A stretch of 64,000 nt of DNA from the NCBI GenBank assembly GCA_022870745.1, contig CP085323.1:3844001-3908000 (forward strand). Reading direction: 5' to 3'. A program made the translations under genes and the position numbers. Positions 44,358 to 52,542 of the stretch are shown here, piece by piece. A model generated the notes under the pieces. That model ran no database searches, was not told where the DNA came from, and was given only the letters and a program-made list of their open reading frames with translations. The first letter of the stretch is position 1; each line of letters opens with the position of its first letter. Source of the stretch: Silvibacterium acidisoli. Its GTDB lineage: Bacteria; Acidobacteriota; Terriglobia; Terriglobales; Acidobacteriaceae.

Positions 44358-44711
44358 TCACGCGTGTTCCTCGCTGATCGCTCCTACGGATGAGAGCAGC
44401 CAGCGGAGGTAGGCATCGCTCCCGCCTTCGACCGGCAGTACCAGGAACTCGGGCACGTCGTAGGAATGCAGCGCGTGGAGCGTCGATTCGAGCTCGGGAA
44501 GTTTGCCTTCGACCGTTTTGATCAGCAGGAGTGTTTCTTCGGCCTTCTCGATGCCGCCCTTCCACCGGTAGATGGAGGTGAGTCCGGAGACGAGGTTGAC
44601 GCAGGCGGCGAGGTGGTTTTCGACCAGCGCGCGGGCGATCTTCTCCGCTTCTTCACGGGTGCCTGCGGTGGATAGGACGATTCGTGGGGATTTGCCGATT
44701 TCGCTCATCAT
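44358..44711 (-). CDS. cutA: Divalent-cation tolerance protein CutA
   Basis: 117 aa from the ATG at 44711; another ATG lies one codon on. The family's conserved core is present: EKIARALVENHLAACVNLVSG, SIYRWKGGIEKAEETLLLIKT and YDVPEFLVLPVEGGSDAYLRWL. CutA forms a trimer with a PII-like fold; a link to copper tolerance exists in E. coli, but the molecular role is unsettled. Converges with the epimerase gene across the terminator. Confidence 0.95.
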   Translation of the reverse strand: MMSEIGKSPRIVLSTAGTREEAEKIARALVENHLAACVNLVSGLTSIYRWKGGIEKAEETLLLIKTVEGKLPELESTLHALHSYDVPEFLVLPVEGGSDAYLRWLLSSVGAISEEHA

Positions 44712-44914
44712 CTTTCGCAATTCATTTGATCAGAGTTTAAGATGACAAAACGTTCCTGCGCTTTAAAATAAGCATCCTATCCCTTGCGCTTTCAGCATTT
44801 TAATTTCTGGATCTGACGCTGACGGCATCTTACTTGCGTAAGAGTTTTCAGTGTCGCTTGCCAGGCGGCTTAGAGCATCACCTTTGGCAGAGAAAACCTG
44901 TAAGGAGTCATTCG

Positions 44915-46318
44915 ATGGCGGTTGAGATCAAGTTTGGAACTTCGGGCTGGCGGGCGATTGTCGCCGATGAGTTTACCGTTCCCAACATTCGCAGGGCTGT
45001 AACCGGTATTGCAAAGTATGTGGCTTCGCAGCCGGGCTCACATAAGGTTCTTGTCGGGCGCGATCCGCGCTTCCTGGGCGAGAGCTTCGTCGCTGAAGCC
45101 GCGAAGGTGCTGGCGGCCCACGGCGTGACGCCGGTGGTGATTCCGCATGCCGCGCCGACCCCGGCGATCGCTTACGCCATTCGCCAGACGAAGGCGAGCG
45201 GCGGCATTAACTTCACGGCCTCGCACAATCCGCCGGAGTACAACGGCATCAAGTTTTCCACTCCGGACGGCGCGCCTGCGCTGCCGGAAACCACCAAGCA
45301 GGTCGAGGCGCTGATTGCCGCGCTGGGCGATACGCCGGTTCCGGTGCCTGCGGAGCCGAAGGAGAAGTTTGAAGAGATCGACGTGAAGCCGGATTATCTT
45401 GCCCGCCTGAACGAGCTGGTGGACTTCAAGGCGATCAAGAAGTCGGGCATCAAGGTTGTGTTCGATCCTTTTTGGGGCGCGGCGCGTGGCTACAGCTGCC
45501 ATATCCTGCGCGAGCACGGCGTTGAGGTCGCGACGGTTCACGACTACCGCGATGTGTTGTTTGGCGGGCACGCCCCTGAGCCGGACGACCACCTGCTGGC
45601 CGACTGCAAAGCCGAGATGAAGAAGTTTGGCGCGAAGATCGGCATTGCGACCGATGGCGATGCGGACCGCTTCGGTATTGTCGACGAGGACGGCACGTTC
45701 ATCCAGCCGAACTACATTATTGCGCTGCTCTTCGACTACCTGGTGGAGACGCGCGGCTGGAAGAACGGCGTGGCTAAGTCCGTGGCGACGACCAACCTCA
45801 TCAACGCACTGGCCGACCACTACAAGATTCCGCTCTTCGAGACGCCGGTGGGCTTCAAGTACATCGGTGAGCTGATTATTCAGGACAAGATCGTTATCGG
45901 CGGCGAAGAGTCGGCCGGATTGACGATTCGCGGGCATGTTCCGGAGAAGGACGGCGTGATTGCCGGCCTGCTGGTGACGGAGATGGTCGCGGTGCGCGGC
46001 AAGAGCCTTGGCCAGCAGCTGAAGGAGCTGTTTACGCGCGTGGGCGAGTTCTACCCGAACCGCGAAAACCTGCGCCTGACGCCCGAGGTAAAGGAAAGCT
46101 TCGTCGAGAAGGTGAAGACCGATCCTAAGGAGCTGAGCGGACGCAAGGTTTCGCAGATTGTTCGCACCGACGGGCTGAAGCTGGTGCTCGAGGACGGCTC
46201 GTGGGTCTGCTATCGCCTGAGCGGTACGGAGCCGGTTGTCCGCGTGTATACCGAGGCCCGTAAGCACTCCGACGCCGATGCGCTAAGCGAAGCGGCGAAG
46301 AAGTGGGTGCTCGAATAG
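44915..46318 (+). CDS. Phosphoglucomutase/phosphomannomutase
   Basis: 467 aa. Phospho-Ser is Ser103 in TASHNPPEYNGIK; the metal loop is TDGDADRFGIVD; the sugar loop is GGEESAGL; the phosphate loop is RLSGTEPVVRV. All four are intact. It moves phosphate between C1 and C6 of a hexose, providing glucose-1-P or mannose-1-P for polysaccharide synthesis. TAAGGAG sits before the ATG at 44915; the frame is open upstream, but without this site. Precedes ftsB on the same strand by 83 bases. Confidence 0.94.
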   Translation: MAVEIKFGTSGWRAIVADEFTVPNIRRAVTGIAKYVASQPGSHKVLVGRDPRFLGESFVAEAAKVLAAHGVTPVVIPHAAPTPAIAYAIRQTKASGGINFTASHNPPEYNGIKFSTPDGAPALPETTKQVEALIAALGDTPVPVPAEPKEKFEEIDVKPDYLARLNELVDFKAIKKSGIKVVFDPFWGAARGYSCHILREHGVEVATVHDYRDVLFGGHAPEPDDHLLADCKAEMKKFGAKIGIATDGDADRFGIVDEDGTFIQPNYIIALLFDYLVETRGWKNGVAKSVATTNLINALADHYKIPLFETPVGFKYIGELIIQDKIVIGGEESAGLTIRGHVPEKDGVIAGLLVTEMVAVRGKSLGQQLKELFTRVGEFYPNRENLRLTPEVKESFVEKVKTDPKELSGRKVSQIVRTDGLKLVLEDGSWVCYRLSGTEPVVRVYTEARKHSDADALSEAAKKWVLE

Positions 46319-46401
46319 ATACCCCCGGCGCGAGTTTTTTCTGAGCCTCTTGGAAAAGGAAAGATTCGCGCCGATCATTAGTAATTGAGGTTTTTCGAGC
46401 A

Positions 46402-46764
46402 GTGAGCGACGAGCTGAAGTTTCCGACACCCAAGCAAGCGGAGAAGATGCGTCCGGCCGAGTACCTGTACAACGGCCGACGCAAAATCGCGACCGCGCTT
46501 GCGGTGGTGCTCGCCGTCTTTTTCGGGTATCACGTGATGTTCGGCCGCAATGGCCTCACCATCTACGAGCAGAAGCGCGTAGAAGACCGCGATCTGCAGA
46601 AGCGGATAGGGGAACTGAAGGACGAAAACGAACGCCTCCAGACCCACGTCGAGCATTTGAAAAATGATCCCGACGCGATCGAGCGCGAGGCCCGGGACAG
46701 GCTGCACTACGCACGGCCCGGGGAAGTGATTTATACCCTGAATGACAAAACGCCGGCCAAGTAG
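46402..46764 (+). CDS. FtsB/DivIC-type septum formation protein
   Basis: 120 aa. A single membrane helix (KIATALAVVLAVFFGYHVMFG) is followed by a coiled coil (RVEDRDLQKRIGELKDENER, then LQTHVEHLKNDPDAIERE) and the typical end EARDRLHYARPGEVIYTL. In division FtsB pairs with FtsL and helps build the FtsQBL complex at the septum. GTG start at 46402. Ends inside a terminator whose left stem begins 18 bases before the stop. Confidence 0.9.
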   Translation: MSDELKFPTPKQAEKMRPAEYLYNGRRKIATALAVVLAVFFGYHVMFGRNGLTIYEQKRVEDRDLQKRIGELKDENERLQTHVEHLKNDPDAIEREARDRLHYARPGEVIYTLNDKTPAK

Positions 46765-46777
46765 GCCGGCGTTTTTT
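46747..46777 (+). terminator. Terminator overlapping the end of ftsB
   Basis: AAAACGCCGGCC and GGCCGGCGTTTTTT pair around AAGTA. The stop codon of ftsB lies at the loop/stem edge. Confidence 0.92.
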
Positions 46778-46850
46778 GTTGGCTGGTGTCGAATTGGCAA
46801 GCGAGGTCGCTCAACAATTTCTATAGTTGCCGGCTCAGCGTTGTTTCTCT

Positions 46851-47450
46851 TTATCCTGCCAAGCTGAGAGCGACTTTGTGGTTCATCGCTAGTCGCGTGC
46901 CTTCGTACAGAGCCAGCCAAGCCGTACGCTCATCCTCGGCTAATGCAGCCGTGTCACCAACATAGAGCGGTTGGAACTGGTTGATCGCTGTGGCCACTTC
47001 GTCAGATAGTTGCTCCTGGTTGAGCTCAATTCCCAGGTCAATGGCACAAGCATTCAATTCGCTTTGCAATTGCGGCAGAGAACCGATCCATATTTGAATA
47101 CGCTCCCCGCCAATTTGTTCGAAGTAGCCGGTACCGAGTGGTATCGAAAAGTCGATAGGCAGGAACGCGACTCGAAACGGATTATCGCGGATGAGAGCCA
47201 GGTTTGGGCAGTATCTTGAGGAGCAAGCAAGGGCGCCGAGATTTGCTAGAACACGCGATGAATGGTGGTCGAGTTCGGAACGACCGAAGAGATGACCTTC
47301 ATAAACATCTGGAGGATTGTCAGGATCCGCAAGTAATGCCAGGCCATTCTCTTTCAGCGCAGTGTTGATGGCCTCTAAAAACACTGATGCAGCTTCTTGA
47401 GCATCCTCAGTGTATGAGCTTTTAATGCCCATGAAAAAGCCAGTCGACAT
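46851..47450 (-). CDS. Hypothetical protein, lower GC than neighbours
   Basis: 199 aa from the ATG at 47450; another ATG at 47432 is also possible. It has no signal or membrane segment. Motifs seen: YTEDAQEAASVFLEAINTAL, LFGRSELDHHSSRVLANLG, FSIPLGTGYFEQIGGERIQ and AWLALYEGTRLAMNHKVALS. These resemble nothing I know; the size, acidic composition and single-gene position would suit an immunity-like or stress protein, but this is a guess. Base composition is visibly lower in GC than in the adjoining ftsB and xylanase genes, which hints at transfer. Confidence 0.65.
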   Translation of the reverse strand: MSTGFFMGIKSSYTEDAQEAASVFLEAINTALKENGLALLADPDNPPDVYEGHLFGRSELDHHSSRVLANLGALACSSRYCPNLALIRDNPFRVAFLPIDFSIPLGTGYFEQIGGERIQIWIGSLPQLQSELNACAIDLGIELNQEQLSDEVATAINQFQPLYVGDTAALAEDERTAWLALYEGTRLAMNHKVALSLAG

Positions 47451-47503
47451 GCGGTAATTTTGCCACAACACGGAATGAAGTAGAGGCTAGGTGCTTGTGT
47501 TCG

Positions 47504-47556
47504 TTGTTCCCACCCAAGCGTTGCTTGGGTGGGGCACCCTTTTTCTTGGCTGGGCT
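47504..47556 (+). repeat. Extragenic palindrome, CCCACCCAAGC type (copy A2)
   Basis: CCCACCCAAGC (47509-47519), GTT, GCTTGGGTGGG (47523-47533): a perfect 11-bp stem, followed by GGCACCCTTTTTCTTGGCTGG. The copy is the best conserved and ends 16 bases before the start of the 76-aa gene. Confidence 0.88.
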
Positions 47557-47572
47557 GGCCTATACTTTCCTT

Positions 47573-47803
47573 ATGCTTGCGCCTTTACGGTTTCTTTGGA
47601 ATGCCACCCGTGGTCATCGCCTTCGGCCCTGGAAGAGCGAGTACATCAGGTGGCGGATGGAAACCTATTCGGGCATGAAGGCTGAGCAGATTACTCGCGG
47701 GGATATGCTTCGTTTTGTGTGGCGCGAGAAGTCGCAACTGCTGCGGTTTCTGCGCTGGACCGGCGAGGTGGAGAAGTATTCTGCTGCCGGGCGCGAGTCT
47801 TAG
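47573..47803 (+). CDS. Small basic protein of 76 aa
   Basis: Starts at the ATG at 47573, just past repeat A2. The product (LAPLRFLWNATRGHRLRPWK, then YIRWRMETYSGMKAEQI, and LRFVWREKSQLLRFLRWTG) is rich in Arg and Trp with three short helices, and looks like a conserved acidobacterial small protein whose role is unknown. A ribosome site is weak (the leader is the repeat). The frame is open upstream into the repeat, but this part is not protein-like. Confidence 0.72.
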   Translation: MLAPLRFLWNATRGHRLRPWKSEYIRWRMETYSGMKAEQITRGDMLRFVWREKSQLLRFLRWTGEVEKYSAAGRES

Positions 47804-47879
47804 TATTCCTGTTGTGGGCCGTTTCTGCGAAGCCGAGGAAATGTAGGCAGTGTTGCCGATTCCTGAGAGAATCTTTTTC

Positions 47880-49091
47880 ATGAATCGGCGGCGTTTCTTA
47901 CAGGTGTCTGCGGCGGCAGCGGCTTGTTCGTTGCAGGGCTTTGCGGAGAAGAAGCACAAGGCGGCTGCTCCCAGCCTGACGGATGTGACTGGCGAGCGCT
48001 CGCTGCGCGCGCATGCCGAGGCGCGCGGGTTGCTGGTGGGTTGCGCGGTGGTTCCTGAACACCTTGACGGCGAGACGGATTATGCTGCGACGGTTGCGGC
48101 GCAATCGAACATTCTTGTGCCTGAGAATGCGATGAAGTGGCAGGCGCTGCGTCCGGCGGCGGATCGCTTCGATTTTCGCGCTGCTGACGAGATCCTGATG
48201 TTTGCCGAAGGCCATGGACAGAAGCTGCGCGGGCATAATCTCTGCTGGCATGAGGCGCTGCCTTCGTGGTTCGAGTCGACGGTGAATGCAGACAATGCGC
48301 GCCGGTTTCTGACCGAGCATATCCAGACCGTTGCCGGGCGCTACGCAGGCAAGCTGCACTCGTGGGATGTGGTGAACGAGGCCATCGACATTCACAGCGG
48401 ACGGGCAGACGGGCTCCGTAAGTCTCCCTGGCTGGAGTTCCTTGGGCCTGGATATCTCGAGATCGCATTTCAGGCTGCGAAGCAGGCGGATCCGAATGCG
48501 CTGTTGACCTATAACGATTACGGAATTGAAACGGACGCCCCGGACCAGACGGAGAAGCGCGCTCAGGTGCTGATGCTGGTGCGGCGGCTGGTGGCGCGGC
48601 GGGTTCCGATTGACGCGGTGGGCGTGCAGAGCCATCTTGCCGCGGGCGATAAGCCGGGAGCGGGGCTGCGCGACTTCGTGCGTGAACTTGGGCGCATGGG
48701 GCTGCAGGTATTTGTCACCGAGATGGATGTGAATGAGCAGAAGCTCGAGGGCTCGGTAGCAGAGCGCGATGCGGGAGTTGCGGAGCTGTACAAGGACTAT
48801 CTGACCATGATGCTGGCGGAGCCGAACGTGACGGCGGTGCTGACATGGGGCATCACTGATCGCTACACGTGGCTCAACAGCGACCAGAAGCATCTGCGGC
48901 CGGACGGAAAGCCGCAGCGTCCGCTGCCGTTCGACTCGGATTACCAGCCTGCTCCGGCTTATTTTGCGATGCGGGATGCGTTGGATAGCCGTGCCGGTAA
49001 GGAGGGTGCTCCGGTGAAGAGCTCTCCGGATGCCGATCCGTATGCTCCTTTTACGCCTAAGGGGGCTGCTCCGAAGCTGATGCGGCAGTGA
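47880..49091 (+). CDS. GH10 endo-1,4-beta-xylanase, Tat-exported
   Basis: 403 aa. Twin-arginine signal (MNRRRFLQVSAAAAACSLQG). The barrel has the GH10 landmarks: VPENAMKWQALRP, LRGHNLCWHEALPSWF, the acid/base Glu167 in SWDVVNEAID, LLTYNDYGIE, VGVQSHLA, and the nucleophile Glu281 in VFVTEMDV; LTWGITDRYTWL ends the barrel. It cuts the backbone of xylan outside the cytoplasm. The C-terminal 40 residues (from about 360) are a Pro/Gly-rich tail. Sits between the 76-aa gene and the EF-P-like gene. Confidence 0.95.
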   Translation: MNRRRFLQVSAAAAACSLQGFAEKKHKAAAPSLTDVTGERSLRAHAEARGLLVGCAVVPEHLDGETDYAATVAAQSNILVPENAMKWQALRPAADRFDFRAADEILMFAEGHGQKLRGHNLCWHEALPSWFESTVNADNARRFLTEHIQTVAGRYAGKLHSWDVVNEAIDIHSGRADGLRKSPWLEFLGPGYLEIAFQAAKQADPNALLTYNDYGIETDAPDQTEKRAQVLMLVRRLVARRVPIDAVGVQSHLAAGDKPGAGLRDFVRELGRMGLQVFVTEMDVNEQKLEGSVAERDAGVAELYKDYLTMMLAEPNVTAVLTWGITDRYTWLNSDQKHLRPDGKPQRPLPFDSDYQPAPAYFAMRDALDSRAGKEGAPVKSSPDADPYAPFTPKGAAPKLMRQ

Positions 49092-49410
49092 TGGGGTTGC
49101 GGGGGCTGAAGCCGTTTTTGGCTGCTTGATGATTGGCAGGGCTAAAGCGCGGCCTTACGTGTTTGGGTTCGTTCTTCCCACCCAAGCGGAGCTTGGATGG
49201 GGCACCCTTTTTCTTGGCTGGTTCGGCGTTACCAGGTATGGGTGTCTCGTTTTGCTTGGAATGGCAAAGCCTTTTTTATTACGCGGAATGGCTTTCGATT
49301 ATTCAGCGGGTGATGGCCGCTTTGCTGCGTGACGCGATGCGGATGAGCCGGGGTGGTTTCGGGCTGGGAACGTGGCGAATATACTGAGAAAAACCTGTAT
49401 CGAGGATGTT
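49092..49410. other. 319-bp gap with a palindrome before the EF-P-like gene
   Basis: Contains two GGCTAAAG/GGCTGAAG-type short palindromes (about 49095-49155) and palindrome A3. The open frames that cross it are short and lie on repeat sequence. The promoter of the EF-P-like gene is expected between 49230 and 49400. Confidence 0.6.
49171..49223 (+). repeat. Extragenic palindrome, CCCACCCAAGC type (copy A3)
   Basis: GTTCTTCCCACCCAAGCGGA then GCTTGGATGGGGCACCCTTT and TTCTTGGCTGG. Nearly identical to copy A2 over about 50 bases. Confidence 0.85.
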
Positions 49411-49986
49411 ATGGCGTCACTGCTGGAAGCGATTGAGATTAAGCGCAAGATGTTGTTTGAGTTTGAGAATGCTCCTTACTACTGCATGGATGCGGATGTG
49501 AGCTCGCCTTCGGCGCGTGGCGCGCAGACGCTGGTGCGTTTGAAGATGCGCAACATGCTTACCAATGCGGTCTTCGAGAAAACGTTCAAGGCCGGCGAAA
49601 AGTTCAAGGAACCGGACATGGTGACCGTTCCGGCCTCTTATCTCTACAGCGATGGCGATGGCTCGCATTTTCTCGACCAGGAGAGCTTTGAGACGCTGAC
49701 GTTGACCGAGGGAATGGTCGGCAACGCGCTCGACTTCCTGGTGGAAGGCGCGATGCTCCAGCTGCATAAGTACAACGGCAATCCGATCGGGTTGACGCTT
49801 CCGCAGTTTGTGGAGCTGGATGTGGTCGAGACGGAACCAGCTACGCGGGGCGACTCTTCGAGCGGCAGCTCGGCCAAGCCTGCGAAGCTCGAGACGGGCC
49901 TTGAGATTCGCGTGCCGCTGTTTATGAAGGTCGGTGAGAAGGTCAAGGTTTCGACTGAGACTCGGGATTTTGCTGGAAGAGCTTAA
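49411..49986 (+). CDS. Elongation factor P-family protein with a YeiP/EfpL-type loop
   Basis: 191 aa from the ATG at 49411 (GAGGA upstream; the frame is open earlier). Three beta-barrel domains of EF-P: KOW-type N-domain, then an OB domain from about residue 70 and a second (VELDVVETEPATRGDSSSG, then GLEIRVPLFMKVGEKVKVS). In EF-P the tip of the first loop holds the modified Lys; here the loop reads SPSARGAQ with Arg36 at the tip, as in YeiP/EfpL (SPTARGA in E. coli), not the PGKGQ of EF-P. Such proteins relieve ribosome stalling at polyproline. EF-P modification enzymes are not in the window. Confidence 0.88.
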   Translation: MASLLEAIEIKRKMLFEFENAPYYCMDADVSSPSARGAQTLVRLKMRNMLTNAVFEKTFKAGEKFKEPDMVTVPASYLYSDGDGSHFLDQESFETLTLTEGMVGNALDFLVEGAMLQLHKYNGNPIGLTLPQFVELDVVETEPATRGDSSSGSSAKPAKLETGLEIRVPLFMKVGEKVKVSTETRDFAGRA

Positions 49987-50141
49987 TAACGGCAGCGGTG
50001 TTTCGGTCAGCTGTATCGCTGTCCGCGCTGAGGCGGCCTGCTTCTGCTTGACAGGTTATGGGCAGCGTCGTTAACTTGGGCGTGTTTGTGGGTAAGACGC
50101 AAGTTTCGCTCGCAAAATATCGCTTTTGCCCGGGAGAACGC

Positions 50142-52538
50142 TTGCCCACGATCTTTTCCCTGCGTTGTTTTTCGAGGCTGGCCCTTGTCGGGCTGGCCGT
50201 CCTGCCTTCGTCATTCCTGTATGCACAGAATAGCGGCGCGACCTCTGCCTGGAAAAATGGGCATTTCGAGGTGGATGTGCCGGGCGTGGTACGCCGCTCG
50301 AATATCGTGCTGGCGCGGCCAAACCTTCTGCCTTCCGAAGCGATGCCGCTGGGCAATGGACGACTCGGCCTGGGTGTCTGGTCTGCCGATGGATTGACGC
50401 TGCAGTTGAATCGCGAGGATACCTGGCCGTTCCGTGTTTCGCCGGGACATGTCGTCGTGCCGGGTTTGCGGCGCATGACTGAGGCGAGTGACTATAAGGC
50501 GCAGCTCGATCTCTACAACGGGGAACTGGTCGAGAGTGGCGGAGGCATTACCGCAACGACTTATGTGGATGACTCCTGTGACACGGCTGTGATCGAGGTA
50601 AGCGGTGTTTCGCCGGGTGAGGCGCAGACGGCGGAGTTGAAGCTGTGGCCGGGGCGAGAGCCGCACGTATTGGTTTCGGCAACCGCCGGAGCGCTTGCCG
50701 AGACGTGGCGCGATACGAACGAGATGGGCGCTTCGGGGCTGACGTTCGGCTCGCTCTCGGCGATTACTGCGGATGCGAGGGACCTGAAGGTTGCGAGCGA
50801 TGCGCTGTCGGTGAAGCTGAGCTTTCATGCGAAGACGGATGGATCGTATCGCGTAATGATCGCTTCTCCTGAGTGGCGTGGCGGGGATGCGCTGGGTGCG
50901 GCGGCGGAGCTGTTTCGTCAGGCCTCTGGCCTGACGGCGGGGGAGCATCGCACCTGGTGGCATGATTTCTGGAAATCTGCTTCGTTGATTCGGCTGTCGT
51001 CGCAGAATGGCGAGGCGGAATACTTCGAGAACCTGCGCACAATCGATCTGTTTACGATGGCCGCTGAGAGCCGCGATCGCTTTCCCGGTTCGCAGGCGGG
51101 TGCGGCGGATCTATTCAATCCATTTGGCGACAATCATCACTGGGGACCGTCGGCCTATTGGCACTGGAACCTGCGTATGCAGGTCTCGGCGAATTTTGGC
51201 GCCGGGTTGGCGAGCTTCAACGAGCCATACTTCAATCTCTACAACGACAACATGGATGCGGTGGCGAAGTGGACGCGCGAACACATGGGAGGCCGCAGGG
51301 GGCTGTGCGTGCCGGAGACGATGCGCTTCAACGGTCCTGGCTATGAGAATGAAACATGGTTGAAGGCCGCAGGCATCAACTGCACCGAGGACGGGCAGCC
51401 TTACTACAATGCCCGTACCATTTCGACCGGCGCGGAGGTGGCGCTGTGGGTTTGGCAGCAGTATCTGTACACCGACGACCTGAGTTTCCTGGAGTCGCAT
51501 TATCCGCTGATGCGCGAATCGGCGCGGTTTCTGCTGGCGTATGCACGGCGTAATCCTGACGGCACGCTTTACACGTATCCTTCGAATGCGCATGAGTCGA
51601 ACTGGGATGTGAAGAGCCCGACGACGGATGTTTCGGCGATGCATGCGCTGTTTCCGGTTCTGCTGGAAGCCGCGAAGGCACTGGGTGTTGAGGACGATGT
51701 GACGAAGCAGGCGCGCGCGGCGATCTCCGCACTGCCGGAGATTCCGGAGCAATTGCCGGGCACGAAGGTGCTGTTGCATGGTGCGGAACGCAGCAATCCG
51801 AAGGCGATTGTGGCGAACTCATATACGCCGGGCGCGATCGTGCATAACAGCGAAAACCTTGGGCTTGAGCCGGTGTGGCCTTATGGATTAATCGGCGATG
51901 CAGGACCTATGCATGCCCTCGGCGTAGAGACGTTCATGCAGAGGCCGAATAAGTCGGAGGCGGACTGGAGCGCGGACCCGGTGCAGGCGGCACGTCTTGG
52001 GCTTGCCGACCAGATGAAGCTGACGCTTGAGCAGATCACGGAGCGCTACCAGTATTACCCCTCGGGCTTTGCGCAGCTGACGGAGTTCCCCGAGTTTTAT
52101 GCCGAGCAGATCGGTGTGGTCGCAGATGCGCTGCAGAGCGGGCTGGTGCAGGACTATGACGGGCTGATTCGCGTGCTGCCGGCATGGCCGAAGGACTGGG
52201 CTGCCGATGGCACGGTCACCGTGCGGCATGGCAATCGCGTGCATGTGCAGGTGCGCGATGGCAGGCTGGTAACGCTGGGGCTCGACGCGGTGCACACGAG
52301 TGATGTGAAGGTGCGCAATCCGTGGCCTGGGCAGGTTGTGACGGTGACGGATGCAGCGAGCGGGCAGGTGGTCAAGAAGGGTTCCGAAGCAGTGATCACG
52401 ATTGGAGTGAAGGAAGGCTCATCGTATCTGCTTCGCGCCGGCGCCGAGAGCGGCCCGCCTGCATTTGCCGAGGTTACGGGAACGCCCGCGACATCGGCGA
52501 AGAAGCTGGGTACGCGGACGATCGGTCTGTTTCATTAA
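50142..52538 (+). CDS. GH95-like glycoside hydrolase
   Basis: 798 aa from a TTG at 50142 (GGGAG before it), which opens a signal peptide (LALVGLAVLPSSFLYAQ). N-terminal beta-domain starts LLPSEAMPLGNGRLGLGVWS, QLNREDTWPF; the (alpha/alpha)6 part contains WGPSAYWHWNLRMQVSANFG, FNLYNDNMDAVAKWTREHM, RGLCVPETMRFNGPG and NAHESNWDVKSPTTDVSAM, as in GH95 (alpha-fucosidase/galactosidase) and related hydrolases. It acts on fucose- or galactose-containing side chains such as those of xyloglucan, but substrate assignment is uncertain. The frame is open upstream to 50058 and this start is inferred. Confidence 0.8.
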   Translation: MPTIFSLRCFSRLALVGLAVLPSSFLYAQNSGATSAWKNGHFEVDVPGVVRRSNIVLARPNLLPSEAMPLGNGRLGLGVWSADGLTLQLNREDTWPFRVSPGHVVVPGLRRMTEASDYKAQLDLYNGELVESGGGITATTYVDDSCDTAVIEVSGVSPGEAQTAELKLWPGREPHVLVSATAGALAETWRDTNEMGASGLTFGSLSAITADARDLKVASDALSVKLSFHAKTDGSYRVMIASPEWRGGDALGAAAELFRQASGLTAGEHRTWWHDFWKSASLIRLSSQNGEAEYFENLRTIDLFTMAAESRDRFPGSQAGAADLFNPFGDNHHWGPSAYWHWNLRMQVSANFGAGLASFNEPYFNLYNDNMDAVAKWTREHMGGRRGLCVPETMRFNGPGYENETWLKAAGINCTEDGQPYYNARTISTGAEVALWVWQQYLYTDDLSFLESHYPLMRESARFLLAYARRNPDGTLYTYPSNAHESNWDVKSPTTDVSAMHALFPVLLEAAKALGVEDDVTKQARAAISALPEIPEQLPGTKVLLHGAERSNPKAIVANSYTPGAIVHNSENLGLEPVWPYGLIGDAGPMHALGVETFMQRPNKSEADWSADPVQAARLGLADQMKLTLEQITERYQYYPSGFAQLTEFPEFYAEQIGVVADALQSGLVQDYDGLIRVLPAWPKDWAADGTVTVRHGNRVHVQVRDGRLVTLGLDAVHTSDVKVRNPWPGQVVTVTDAASGQVVKKGSEAVITIGVKEGSSYLLRAGAESGPPAFAEVTGTPATSAKKLGTRTIGLFH

Positions 52539-52542
52539 TCGA

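Noticed and set aside
45038-46267. Open frame of about 410 codons opposite the phosphohexomutase gene
   Set aside because: All catalytic loops are on the plus strand; the minus product is Arg/Leu-rich with no fold signature.
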